From contig JAKAWN010000162.1 in NCBI GenBank assembly GCA_021827245.1, positions 1 through 13,544 of the forward strand: a stretch of DNA of 13,544 nucleotides. Direction: 5' to 3'. The notes beneath the pieces are model-generated. The model made no database searches and was not told where the DNA came from. It worked only from the letters and a program-made list of their open reading frames with translations. How positions within the stretch are numbered: the stretch's first letter is position 1; each line of letters starts with the position of its first letter. Shown here piece by piece: positions 1 through 7,555 of the stretch. The position numbers and the translations under genes are program-made. This DNA comes from Acidobacteriota bacterium. GTDB taxonomy: Bacteria > Acidobacteriota > Terriglobia > UBA7540.

Positions 1-301
1 CACCCACGCACACGACCTTCACGTTGGCGTTGTGGTAACAGATGTCGTTACGAATGTGTTCCAGGCAACGAAGCGTCGGGAAGTTGCCTATCGAGTAGGT
101 AAACACGATTTTGCCGCTCAAGGCCATGCCCGCGGCCATTCCCGTCATATTCTGCTCGGCTACGCCCACATTCACGAATTGCTTTGGTAGCGCCTGCATG
201 AAGGGCTCAATCACACTGAAACCCAGGTCGCCAGTGAGGAGCATAATACGCTCGTCCCTCTTGGCCAACTCGAATAACGTCTGGATAAACGCAGTCCTCA
301 T
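1..301 (-). CDS. Transketolase C-terminal subunit (3' end outside window)
   Basis: About 100 N-terminal codons of the second half of a split transketolase; the rest lies beyond position 1. The start codon overlaps the stop of the upstream transketolase subunit as ATGA, so the two are translationally coupled. The translation opens MRTAFIQTLFELAKRDERIM and continues with LLTGDLG, then GVAEQNM near residue 46. In this family the Glu of that last motif (about residue 49) contacts the pyrimidine of thiamine diphosphate from the pyrimidine-binding domain. The protein should pair with its neighbour to form a cytoplasmic enzyme that transfers two-carbon ketol units between sugars. A DXP-synthase-like relative is less likely, because that enzyme is one chain. 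The polysaccharide locus suggests a dedicated sugar-modifying role rather than central metabolism, but this is inference. Confidence 0.9.
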   Translation of the reverse strand, partial: MRTAFIQTLFELAKRDERIMLLTGDLGFSVIEPFMQALPKQFVNVGVAEQNMTGMAAGMALSGKIVFTYSIGNFPTLRCLEHIRNDICYHNANVKVVCVG

Positions 302-1116
302 TGACCCTCCAACTCCGCCAGAGCTTGCTCAAGCAATTCGCCGCGCGGCGCGCGGTAATGCCAGGCGAGCGTATTTTCCATGTAGCTAATGCCCTTCCCC
401 TTGACCGTATGTGCCACAATGCAACTGGGCTGACCTGCAGAAAAGGGCAGATCCGCGAACGTCCTTTCGATCGTTTCCAAATCATGCCCGTCGATTTCGC
501 ATGCCGCCCACCCAAACGCGCGCCATTTGTCAGCGAGAGGGCTGAGATCGACCACCTCGTCAACACGCCCAAAGCTTTGAATCTTGTTGTAGTCCACAAC
601 AACCACCAGGTTATCGAGCTTGTGCTGAGGAGCAAACAATGCGGGTTCCCAGGTGGAACCCTCGTCGCATTCGCCGTCGCTGATCATGCAAAAGACGCGG
701 TATAGCTTTTCATCCCGTTTCGCAACCAGGGCCATGCCGGTGCCCATCGTCAGTCCGTGGCCTAGAGAGCCCGTAGAAATCTCGATGCCGGGAACATGGT
801 GCGTGGCATGTCCCATAAGCAGCGACCCATTTTGATAATATGTTTCAAGCATGGACTTCGGGATGTAGCCGCATTCTGCCAAAACCGCGTAAAGAGTGGC
901 ACAACCGTGCCCTTTGCTCAGGATGAAGCGGTCGCGATCGGGCCAGTCGGGGCGCTGCGGGTCAAACCGTAATACACTGTGATAAAGAACGGCCAGCAGA
1001 TCAGCGATGGACAGCGATGATCCGATATGCGAGGCATTGGCTCGGCTGGTCATGAGGATGCAATGCCTTCGGACGCGCATGGCGAGTTCTTGTGAGGTGA
1101 TGTCGAGTCTACTCAT
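298..1116 (-). CDS. Transketolase N-terminal subunit
   Basis: Protein of 272 aa, the usual length for the N-terminal half of a split transketolase, the thiamine-diphosphate-binding PP domain. Visible motifs are ASHIGSSLS (His30), SKGHG (67-71), GSLGHGL (116-122) and the cofactor motif SDGECDEG (146-153), ending at Asn177 in DYNKIQ. These bind the diphosphate and Mg2+. AAGGTG lies 4 bases before the ATG. A 54-base gap separates it from the E2 gene upstream, and its stop overlaps the start of the C-terminal subunit. It presumably acts in the cytoplasm, moving a ketol unit from a ketose phosphate to an aldehyde or keto-sugar. The donor and acceptor cannot be read from sequence. Split transketolases are common in bacterial secondary and polysaccharide clusters, so this is probably not the housekeeping copy. 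Confidence 0.93.
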   Translation of the reverse strand: MSRLDITSQELAMRVRRHCILMTSRANASHIGSSLSIADLLAVLYHSVLRFDPQRPDWPDRDRFILSKGHGCATLYAVLAECGYIPKSMLETYYQNGSLLMGHATHHVPGIEISTGSLGHGLTMGTGMALVAKRDEKLYRVFCMISDGECDEGSTWEPALFAPQHKLDNLVVVVDYNKIQSFGRVDEVVDLSPLADKWRAFGWAACEIDGHDLETIERTFADLPFSAGQPSCIVAHTVKGKGISYMENTLAWHYRAPRGELLEQALAELEGQ

Positions 1117-1170
1117 TCAACACCTTACTTATCCGTAGGTTGGTAGATCGATGGGACCGCGAATTCAATG

Positions 1171-2340
1171 TTACGCCCAGGTCATGAGCTGTCGTTCATC
1201 CGAGATGATGGCTGCTATGGCAGCGAGTAGTTCAGCCGCCGGGGCGCCATCGCAGACGCGATGATCGAACGTCAGGCTGAGTACACAGGTGCTGCGGAGC
1301 ACGACCGATTGTTCGTCGACGACGGGCTTTTCCAGAATCCGCCCAATGCCGAGAATGGCCGCCTGCGGTGGGTTCAGTACGGGCGTGAACGCATCCACCC
1401 CGTAGCCTCCAAGATTGGTGATGGTTACCGTTCCGGCCAGTGCGTCTTCAGAGGACAGACGCCCGGCCAGCGCCGCCTTCGACAGGCGCCCCACAGTTTG
1501 TTCAATCCCAGAAAGCGGCTGTCTGTCAGCATTTCGGACTACGGGAACCAGCAGCCCGCCCGGGACAGCAACAGCGAAACCTATGTTGATGTTGTCGTAA
1601 ACGCAGACGGAGTCGTCCTGAATCGAGGCATTCAGCCGCAGATCTTGCCGCAATGCCATGGAGAGCGCTTTGATAAACAGCGCGTCATAGGAAACATCGA
1701 TTCCCGTTTCCGCCAGCCGTGAACGAGTTGCCCGAAGGCGATCGGCGCGCACTTCCCGGGTAAGCGTCAACGGAACCGCTTGCTCAATGCCAAAGCGCAG
1801 ACGGTCGGTGATGGTTCGCCGAATGCCGGTGATGGGAATTCGCTCCCGAACAACCAAGTCCGGATGCCCGGACGGAGCAGGTGCGCTTGCAATCGCAGCA
1901 CGCACGTCGGCTTCGACAATTCGGCCGCCCGGTCCACTGCCGGTAAGCATCGTAAGATCGATTTTGTTTTCCAACGCAAGACGCCGTGCGATCGGCGTTG
2001 CCCTGACATCACGAGTTGCAGTGGACTTTCGAGCCGGTGCTGCGCTGCGCGTTGCAGCCGTTGGAGAGGAAGATGCTTCGGTGTCACTATTAGGGGCTGG
2101 CTCACCTCCGGCGAGCACGTAGCCAATCAGCGCTTCGACAAGCAGATTGGCCTCCGGCTGGGCCACGGCATGTAAGATTCCGGCGACCGGCGCCTCGATC
2201 TCGTGAACTGCTTTCTCTGTTTCGATCTCAACGACCGGCTCGCCGGCTTCGACGCGCGCGCCTGTAGGGCGCAACCAGCGAATCAGCTTTCCTTCTGCCG
2301 TATACATTCCCAAGCTGGGCATGACGATGCGATAAGCCAC
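1171..2340 (-). CDS. 2-oxo acid dehydrogenase E2 (dihydrolipoamide acyltransferase)
   Basis: Protein of 389 aa with the complete E2 plan. A lipoyl domain spans about 1-78, with the lipoylated lysine expected at Lys43 in ETEKA. A linker rich in Ala, Ser and Thr follows. The peripheral subunit-binding domain is about 112-150 (RATPIARRLA through GPGGRI). The acyltransferase domain is about 165-389, with active-site motif DHRVCDG at 359-365 (His360, Asp364). The protein takes an acyl group from the E1 thiamine adduct onto lipoate and passes it to CoA or another acceptor. The start is GTG, set by AGGGAGG, which overlaps the E1 beta stop; a start further in would cut the lipoyl domain. It lies 9 bases after E1 beta. 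No E3 (lipoamide dehydrogenase) gene is seen here, so a shared E3 or an E3-independent use must be assumed. Pyruvate or acetoin dehydrogenase E2 are the nearest families. Confidence 0.95.
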   Translation of the reverse strand: MAYRIVMPSLGMYTAEGKLIRWLRPTGARVEAGEPVVEIETEKAVHEIEAPVAGILHAVAQPEANLLVEALIGYVLAGGEPAPNSDTEASSSPTAATRSAAPARKSTATRDVRATPIARRLALENKIDLTMLTGSGPGGRIVEADVRAAIASAPAPSGHPDLVVRERIPITGIRRTITDRLRFGIEQAVPLTLTREVRADRLRATRSRLAETGIDVSYDALFIKALSMALRQDLRLNASIQDDSVCVYDNINIGFAVAVPGGLLVPVVRNADRQPLSGIEQTVGRLSKAALAGRLSSEDALAGTVTITNLGGYGVDAFTPVLNPPQAAILGIGRILEKPVVDEQSVVLRSTCVLSLTFDHRVCDGAPAAELLAAIAAIISDERQLMTWA

Positions 2341-2344
2341 GGGA

Positions 2345-2351
2345 CCTCCCT
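2345..2351 (-). promoter_or_regulatory. Ribosome binding site for E2 (GTG start)
   Basis: AGGGAGG on the minus strand, 4 bases before a GTG codon. It overlaps the TAG stop of E1 beta, so the ribosome finishing E1 beta is well placed to re-initiate. It supports the GTG over internal ATG codons. Confidence 0.75.
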
Positions 2352-3408
2352 AGCGGAAAAGCTCTTGTACTGCAAAGATAACGCTCTCCGGCTTGGGAAC
2401 ATAGAGGTTTTCCAGCACGGCGGCGAATGGAACAGGAGTCTCGGGCGCCGTAACTGTTTTGACGGGTGCGTCAAGCCAGTCAAATCCCTTCTCGGCGACT
2501 CGGGCTGCGATATCGCGAGCCATGGAGGCGGTAGGTGTGTCTTCGTCTACCACGACAAGGCGGTGCGTTCGGCTAACGGAATCGAGAACGGCAGTTTCGT
2601 CCAGGGGCGCAAGTGTAAGCACGTCCACGACCTCGGCGTCAATGCCGTCGACCGCGAGCTGATTGGCCGCTTCAAGACAAACGTGCGTCATCCGCCCAAT
2701 GCCACAAAGCGTCACATCTCGGCCACGACGCGCCACCTCCGCCTGGCCGATCGGCAACGTGTAGGGCTCTTCAGGGACCAGACCCTTCGCCGCGCCACCG
2801 AGAAATTTGTGCTCCATCATCACCACGGGGCCGTTATCGCGTATAGCGGCAATCGTCAGCCCCTTGGCATTGTACGCCGTGGAAGGCACCACTACCTTCA
2901 AACCGGGAATGTGCGCCAGGACGGAATACAGGGTCTGCGAATGCTGCGCCGCTGCTCCCCCTCCATAAGTGCGCTTGAAACCATGGGTGCCATAGGCAGT
3001 GCGAATGACGATCGGCAAATCAATCTCCCCCCCCATCATGTAGTGCATCTTGGCGGCCTGGTTTATGATCTGGTCGTAGCAACAGCCGATCAGGTCAACA
3101 AACATGACTTCAACAATCGGCCGCAAGCCGGTCATGGCGGCGCCGACTCCCGCTCCAACAAAGCCCATCTCTGAGATCGGTGTGTCGATGACACGGTTGA
3201 GGCCGAATTCCTGAATCAACCCACGAGTAGCGCGCAGCGGACCACCCCAGGCATCAATCAAGCCCAGGTGAGCACGGCCTGCAGCTCCGGCTACGTCCTC
3301 GCCCAGGAGAACGACGGAAGGGTCACGTCGCATTTCCTGCCGGATGGCTTCGTTGATTGCCTGGCTGAAGCTGAGTTCTCTGGTGACGGTGCTGGTTGCA
3401 TTGTCCAT
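2350..3408 (-). CDS. 2-oxo acid dehydrogenase E1 beta subunit
   Basis: Protein of 352 aa, with the length and order expected of an E1 beta chain: a transketolase-like pyrimidine-binding domain (about 10-185) and a transketolase C-terminal domain (about 200-330). LLGEDV lies near 34-39. DTPISEMGF carries Glu80, equivalent by alignment to the human pyruvate dehydrogenase E1 beta glutamate that activates thiamine diphosphate. AAAQHSQTL and IPGLKVVVPS follow as in pyruvate dehydrogenases. It forms a heterotetramer with E1 alpha and decarboxylates a 2-oxo acid (or cleaves acetoin), passing the acyl unit to E2. GAGGAGG stands 11 bases before the ATG. The gene lies 21 bases after E1 alpha and 9 before E2. 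Sequence alone does not separate pyruvate, branched-chain and acetoin specificity. Confidence 0.95.
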   Translation of the reverse strand: MDNATSTVTRELSFSQAINEAIRQEMRRDPSVVLLGEDVAGAAGRAHLGLIDAWGGPLRATRGLIQEFGLNRVIDTPISEMGFVGAGVGAAMTGLRPIVEVMFVDLIGCCYDQIINQAAKMHYMMGGEIDLPIVIRTAYGTHGFKRTYGGGAAAQHSQTLYSVLAHIPGLKVVVPSTAYNAKGLTIAAIRDNGPVVMMEHKFLGGAAKGLVPEEPYTLPIGQAEVARRGRDVTLCGIGRMTHVCLEAANQLAVDGIDAEVVDVLTLAPLDETAVLDSVSRTHRLVVVDEDTPTASMARDIAARVAEKGFDWLDAPVKTVTAPETPVPFAAVLENLYVPKPESVIFAVQELFR

Positions 3409-3429
3409 CGATTTGTTCGCCTCCTCAGC

Positions 3430-4422
3430 TTAATCGACGTAAACGTCGGCATACAATTCTTCCGGTTGCGGTAACGGGCTGTTCTCGGCGAACTCGACCG
3501 CATCCTCTATGTGCTGCCTGTTGCGTTCGTCGGTGACGTCGAGATCCGAAGCCTCCAGCAGTCGCTTTGCAAGCACGAACTCACGAAAGCGCTTAATGCA
3601 ATCCCGGTCCTGAGCAGCGTGTTGTTCTTCCGCCGTGCGATAGCGGAGGGGATCGTCGCCCTGATGATGGCCAAAATAGCGGTAGGTTGTGCATTCAATC
3701 AGCGTGGGGCCGGCACCAGAACGCGCACGCAGGACCGCGTCGGTGGCGGCACGCCAGACTGCGAGTACATCCTGGCCGTCCACCAGAACCCCCGGCATCC
3801 CGTATCCCGCAGCCCGACCAGCAATGTTTTTACCCGCCGTTGCGTACTCTGCTGGAGTAGCCTGGGCATATCCATTGTTTTCGCATACGAAAATCAGTGG
3901 CAACTGCCAAATAGCTGCCATGTTCAATGCTTCATGCACGACACCTATATTGGCGGCCCCATCTCCGAAAAACGCCGCTGCCACCTGGTCGGTACACCGA
4001 ACTTTGGCGGACAATGCAGCCCCGACGGCGTGCGCGACACCCATGCCGACAATCGGGTTCACCCCGAGCGTCCCAGCCGTCACATCAGTAATGTGCATGG
4101 ATCCGCCCTTGCCACGGTTGGTGCCGGTGGCCTTACCGTACAACTCCGCCATCATCGGTTTGACGTCGACCCCCTTCGCGATGCAATGACCGTGACCACG
4201 GTGGGTCGAAGCGACCCAATCGGAAGGGGCGAGCGCTGCGCACACGCCGACGGCGACGGCCTCCTGGCCGATATAGTAGTGTACGGCTCCCACTGGAACA
4301 CCGGCCTCCACGAGTCTCTTCAGCCTTTCTTCAAACTGGCGAATGAGCGTTAGCCGCTCATATATCCAGAGCAGGCGATCACGGTCTGGCAACTGCAAAG
4401 TGGTCTCATTCGAGTCAGTCAT
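3430..4422 (-). CDS. 2-oxo acid dehydrogenase E1 alpha subunit
   Basis: Protein of 330 aa. It carries YIGQEAVAVG (50-59), THRGHGHCIAKG (73-84), GKGGSMH (104-110), and the thiamine-diphosphate motif from GDG (153-155) to ENN (181-183). The tail TYRYFGHHQGDDP is the usual phosphorylation-loop region of E1 alpha. It binds thiamine diphosphate at the interface with E1 beta. The start was placed at 4422 because AAGGAG lies 7 bases upstream and the conserved region begins shortly after. The longer frame from 4533 would read back through the DUF4910 gene. The chosen ATG overlaps the stop of that gene by 8 bases. The overall pattern resembles acetoin and pyruvate dehydrogenase E1 alpha. In this locus it could feed a two- or three-carbon unit into sugar biosynthesis, which is inference. 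Confidence 0.94.
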   Translation of the reverse strand: MTDSNETTLQLPDRDRLLWIYERLTLIRQFEERLKRLVEAGVPVGAVHYYIGQEAVAVGVCAALAPSDWVASTHRGHGHCIAKGVDVKPMMAELYGKATGTNRGKGGSMHITDVTAGTLGVNPIVGMGVAHAVGAALSAKVRCTDQVAAAFFGDGAANIGVVHEALNMAAIWQLPLIFVCENNGYAQATPAEYATAGKNIAGRAAGYGMPGVLVDGQDVLAVWRAATDAVLRARSGAGPTLIECTTYRYFGHHQGDDPLRYRTAEEQHAAQDRDCIKRFREFVLAKRLLEASDLDVTDERNRQHIEDAVEFAENSPLPQPEELYADVYVD

Positions 4423-5737
4423 TCGTACACTCCTTAAGCAGGCCGCACTCCACAAGCGCCTTCGCTGCCTCTCGTATGTGCCAAAATTCCATATTCGCGC
4501 GTTCGGCGATGTCGAGCAGGCTGTGTTCCCCATCAGACAGATTCAATACCCAGAGCAACGCCATCTCCCGCGAATGTCGGTCCATCTTTCCGCCCAGCGG
4601 TCCATACAGCCCCCGCTTGCCAAGCTGAGGCTCACAATAAGGATTCAGGCTGCGGTATCGGCGGTTGTTTTCCAGTACGTCGAAGACTAAAAGATATTTC
4701 TGGAGGGAGTCCGCCAGGCATTCGGAGCGCACGAAGTCCAGATTATCCGCCGAAGTGTGATATTCCGCGTAGCGGCCGTGCGGCGTCCGCGTCAATGAGC
4801 CGACTGCGAGATTGAAACCCGGAGAGCAATACTGGCGCTCATCGTACCCATATGGGACAAAATCCAGAACCTCATATTCACTTCCCGCATGCTTTAAAAC
4901 ATTCTGGACAGCGCAGTCGATCTCGGCATTTCCCTGGCGGCTTTTCTTGTAGGTCAGCTTCCCTGGATCTCCAACGCAGGTGACCACGAGCCCATGCTTG
5001 ATCCTATCCGTATTCTCGCGATTGCGCGCCAGCCAGGTGATCGATCCAATAGTTCCTGGAATAAAGAGGAATCGATAGGCGTAACGTGTGCGCATCTCGT
5101 GCAGGTGTTTGGCAAGGAATGTGGTTAGAGCAATCCCCGAAAGATTATCATTGCAAAGCGAGGGGTGGCACACGTGGCAGGAAATCAGAATCTCGTCCGC
5201 CGTTTCTCCTGGCAGGAGGAGTTCACCATAGGTCAGGCTGCCGGGCGCCAGTGTTGCGTCGATATTCACCTCGTACTTTTCCTCTTCCTTCAGTTTCGCG
5301 AACTGTCGGTAGGTCAGGCAGAATCCCCATGACTCCGTGTAGTAGGAGGTCCGATATGGAATCCAGTCCGGGTAGTCCGGCAGAGTAAAGACGTGCTTCT
5401 TGAGCTCGCTGCAATCGATCGTGCCGTGGATAGGAATGCTGTAGCTGACCACGTGAAGATTGGAGTCGCGGAAATCAACGATCGTCTCTCCGTCCGCGTT
5501 CTTTATATACGCCCCTCGGATATTCCATTCGCGTGGAACGACCCAGTCGAAAACTTGTGTTCCGCTCGGCACTTCGTGAATCTCAATCGGAATCTCCTGC
5601 CTGATCCGGTTCAGGGTCTGCCGAACGCCATCGCCGGTAATGCTCCGGCAGATTGGATACAGGTCTGCCATAAAATCGAACATGGCCTGACCAAGGTCAG
5701 TATGTTGATGCGATTCGCTCAGTTGGGAGAGACTCAT
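4415..5737 (-). CDS. DUF4910 aminopeptidase-like protein with winged-helix tail
   Basis: Protein of 440 aa of the DUF4910 (formerly DUF2172) family, which has an M28-like zinc aminopeptidase core interrupted by an inserted domain. The N-terminal part carries YPICRSITGDGVR (27-39) and VPREWNIRGAYI (67-78). The core carries SCHVCHPSLCNDNLSG (186-201), with likely zinc ligands His188 or His191 and Asp197, then YGYDERQYCSPG (297-308) and EYHTSADN (325-332, His327). Residues about 385-437 look like a winged helix. No signal peptide or membrane segment is seen, so it is probably cytoplasmic. Family members are often found in polysaccharide and nucleotide-sugar clusters, but their substrate is not established. 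The start overlaps the rfbC-like stop as ATGA and the stop overlaps E1 alpha. The Glu-Glu pair typical of M28 enzymes is not visible (PGTIGS at 227-232). Confidence 0.88.
   Translation of the reverse strand: MSLSQLSESHQHTDLGQAMFDFMADLYPICRSITGDGVRQTLNRIRQEIPIEIHEVPSGTQVFDWVVPREWNIRGAYIKNADGETIVDFRDSNLHVVSYSIPIHGTIDCSELKKHVFTLPDYPDWIPYRTSYYTESWGFCLTYRQFAKLKEEEKYEVNIDATLAPGSLTYGELLLPGETADEILISCHVCHPSLCNDNLSGIALTTFLAKHLHEMRTRYAYRFLFIPGTIGSITWLARNRENTDRIKHGLVVTCVGDPGKLTYKKSRQGNAEIDCAVQNVLKHAGSEYEVLDFVPYGYDERQYCSPGFNLAVGSLTRTPHGRYAEYHTSADNLDFVRSECLADSLQKYLLVFDVLENNRRYRSLNPYCEPQLGKRGLYGPLGGKMDRHSREMALLWVLNLSDGEHSLLDIAERANMEFWHIREAAKALVECGLLKECTND
4430..4435 (-). promoter_or_regulatory. Ribosome binding site for E1 alpha
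   Basis: AAGGAG, 7 bases before the ATG at 4422 and inside the 3' end of the DUF4910 gene. It decides the start against the upstream in-frame codon at 4533. Confidence 0.8.
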
Positions 5738-6279
5738 AGACCGTCTTTCTCCGGATGGAAATCGGGAAACCCTTGGTCACGAGCAGAAATCACTCGCGGC
5801 GGCTCGGGCCAGCCGATGGCAAAAGCCGGATCGTTCCAGCGAACGCCAGCGACATTTTCCGGGCTGTAGAACTGAGAAATCTGATAGAACAGTTCCGCAC
5901 CGTCGGTAAGGGTCTGGAACCCGTGCGCAAAGCCCTCGGGGACGTAGAGCATTCGGCGGTCTTCCGATCCAAGCCCCATCGTGAAGTGCTTCATAAATGT
6001 CGGAGAACTCTTCCGCAGATCGATGATGACGTCAAAAACCGCTCCGGCAAGGCATCGGATCAGCTTCGATTCCTGATGCCCGTCGGTCTGATAGTGCATA
6101 CCGCGCAGCGTTCCCTTTTTGTGATTGAAGGAGATGGATGCTTGTTTCAGTAAAGGATTCAAACCCCGATCGTGGAATTCCCGTTCGCACCACGTCCGCG
6201 CAAAAAATCCCCGCTCATCCGCCATGGGCTCGATGTCCACGATGTAGGCGCCTCGAAGAGGGGTTTCAGTGAATCTCAT
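5734..6279 (-). CDS. rfbC: dTDP-4-dehydro-sugar 3,5-epimerase (RmlC-like)
   Basis: Protein of 181 aa, the full length of the RmlC cupin family. It carries DERGFFARTW (21-30), KGTLRGMHYQ (55-64) with catalytic His62, YVPEGFAHGFQTL (112-124), FYQISQFYSPE (131-141) with Tyr132 and Tyr138, and RWNDPAFAIGWP (147-158). These match the dyad His and the Tyr acid of RmlC, so an active epimerase is expected. It acts in the cytoplasm on a 4-keto-6-deoxy nucleotide sugar. Because a sugar C-methyltransferase gene ends in an ATGA overlap with it, the true substrate may be a 3-C-methyl-4-keto sugar rather than the rhamnose intermediate. Related pairs occur in the pathways for methylated deoxysugars of antibiotics. 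Stereochemistry (3-, 5- or 3,5-epimerisation) cannot be read from sequence. Confidence 0.93.
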   Translation of the reverse strand: MRFTETPLRGAYIVDIEPMADERGFFARTWCEREFHDRGLNPLLKQASISFNHKKGTLRGMHYQTDGHQESKLIRCLAGAVFDVIIDLRKSSPTFMKHFTMGLGSEDRRMLYVPEGFAHGFQTLTDGAELFYQISQFYSPENVAGVRWNDPAFAIGWPEPPRVISARDQGFPDFHPEKDGL

Positions 6280-7532
6280 GAGTACACTCGTACTTCAGGA
6301 ATGGGAACGACGAATCGTCCGCCCCATGAACGAATGTGATTCATCTGCTGCATCACTTCCTCCTTGAGGTTCCAGGGAAGAATGAGCAGATAATCAGGTC
6401 GCGTTTTGTCGATTTCGCTTGGGGGCAAGATGGGAATATGGGTCCCTGGAAGGAACAGTCCCTGTTTTTGCGGACTCCGATCTACAACATAATCGATGAA
6501 ATCCGTCCGAATCCCACAGTAGTTCAGCAGGGTATTCCCCTTGGCTGCCGCTCCATAGGCAACAATACTCTTGTGGGCATTCTTGGCCTCGACAAGAAAT
6601 CCCAAGAGACGCCGCTTGGTTTCTTTAACTCTTTCCTCGAACATAAGGTACCGCTCCAGCCTCGTGTAGCCGGCAGACTCTTCATGCGAAGCAAGGCTGC
6701 AGACCGCTGACATGATGGGCTTCGAATCATCTTCCGAATGGCGGGCGTAAATCCGTAGCGAACCTCCGTGCGTTGGCAGTTCTTCCACATCGAAAATCTC
6801 CAGCCCTCGCTCCGAAAAGACGCGGCGGACGGTGTGAAAGGAGAAGTAGGAAAAGTGCTCGTGATAGATCGTATCGAACTGGTTCTGCTCCACCAGACGC
6901 ATCAGATGCGGAAATTCCATGGTGACAACGCCATGCGGCTTGAGCACGATTTTCATCCCCCTTACAAAGTCATTCAGATTGGGGACGTGAGCCAGCACAT
7001 TATTCCCGATAAGCAAGTCAGCCTCCTTGCCTTCCGAAGCCATTTGTCTGGCCATCTCCGAGCCGAAGAAACGTTTAAGAGTCGGCACGCCTTTCTCGAT
7101 CGCCGCCTTCGCGACGTTGGCGGCAGGTTCAATCCCCAGCACCGGAATCCCCTTTTCGACAAAGTACTGCAACAGGTAACCATCGTTGCTGGCAATCTCC
7201 ACAGCATGACTTTCCGGACCCAACCCGAACCGCTCCGTCACATGCTCAACATACGACTTGGCATGTTGAAGCCAACTCTCCGAGTACGACGAGAAATAGG
7301 CGTAGTCGCTGAAAATCCGCTCCGGAGTCTCAAACACCTCAACCTGGACAAGCAGACAGTCACGACAGATAAAAACGTGAAGAGGATAGAAAGCCTCCTG
7401 GCGATTCAACTGTTCACTCTTCACATAGCTGTTGGCCAGCGGCGACATCCCCAAATCGACAAACGTGTCTACCAGGGATGCCCCGCACGACCTGCAAACC
7501 GAATGATTTTTTCCTGCTCCGTCTGCGCCCAT
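6276..7532 (-). CDS. Nucleotide-sugar C-methyltransferase (zinc-binding, SAM-dependent)
   Basis: Protein of 418 aa in the three-domain plan of sugar C-3-methyltransferases: N-terminal zinc domain (Cys13, Cys16, Cys56, Cys59), central Rossmann SAM domain with VEIASNDGYLL (111-121), and a C-terminal domain about 310-418 with YGAAAKGNTLLNY. The active-site residues reported for the tetronitrose-pathway enzyme family all have counterparts one position later: Tyr77, His182, Tyr223, Glu225 and His226 (YHEH motif). It should deprotonate C3 of a 4-keto nucleotide sugar and methylate it. The start is placed at 7532 because GAGGTGGAG lies 7 bases upstream. An ATG at 7556 overlapping the glycosyltransferase stop (TAATG) has no such site. 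It lies 23 bases after the glycosyltransferase and overlaps the epimerase gene. No 2,3-dehydratase is in the window. Confidence 0.92.
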   Translation of the reverse strand: MGADGAGKNHSVCRSCGASLVDTFVDLGMSPLANSYVKSEQLNRQEAFYPLHVFICRDCLLVQVEVFETPERIFSDYAYFSSYSESWLQHAKSYVEHVTERFGLGPESHAVEIASNDGYLLQYFVEKGIPVLGIEPAANVAKAAIEKGVPTLKRFFGSEMARQMASEGKEADLLIGNNVLAHVPNLNDFVRGMKIVLKPHGVVTMEFPHLMRLVEQNQFDTIYHEHFSYFSFHTVRRVFSERGLEIFDVEELPTHGGSLRIYARHSEDDSKPIMSAVCSLASHEESAGYTRLERYLMFEERVKETKRRLLGFLVEAKNAHKSIVAYGAAAKGNTLLNYCGIRTDFIDYVVDRSPQKQGLFLPGTHIPILPPSEIDKTRPDYLLILPWNLKEEVMQQMNHIRSWGGRFVVPIPEVRVYS

Positions 7533-7539
7533 GTCAACA

Positions 7540-7548
7540 CTCCACCTC
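7540..7548 (-). promoter_or_regulatory. Ribosome binding site for the C-methyltransferase
   Basis: GAGGTGGAG ends 7 bases before the ATG at 7532. It favours this start over the ATG at 7556, which gives a 24-residue basic extension unlike the family. Confidence 0.7.
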
Positions 7549-7555
7549 GTCCGCA

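Noticed and set aside
2203..3174. Long plus-strand open frame (about 320 codons) with no stop
   Set aside because: It lies antisense to the E1 beta and E2 genes, whose motifs are unmistakable. Its translation shows no recognisable domain, and it is a shadow of GC-rich coding sequence.
3511..4353. Plus-strand open frame of about 280 codons
   Set aside because: Antisense shadow of E1 alpha; the thiamine-diphosphate motif is on the minus strand and the opposite translation is not protein-like.
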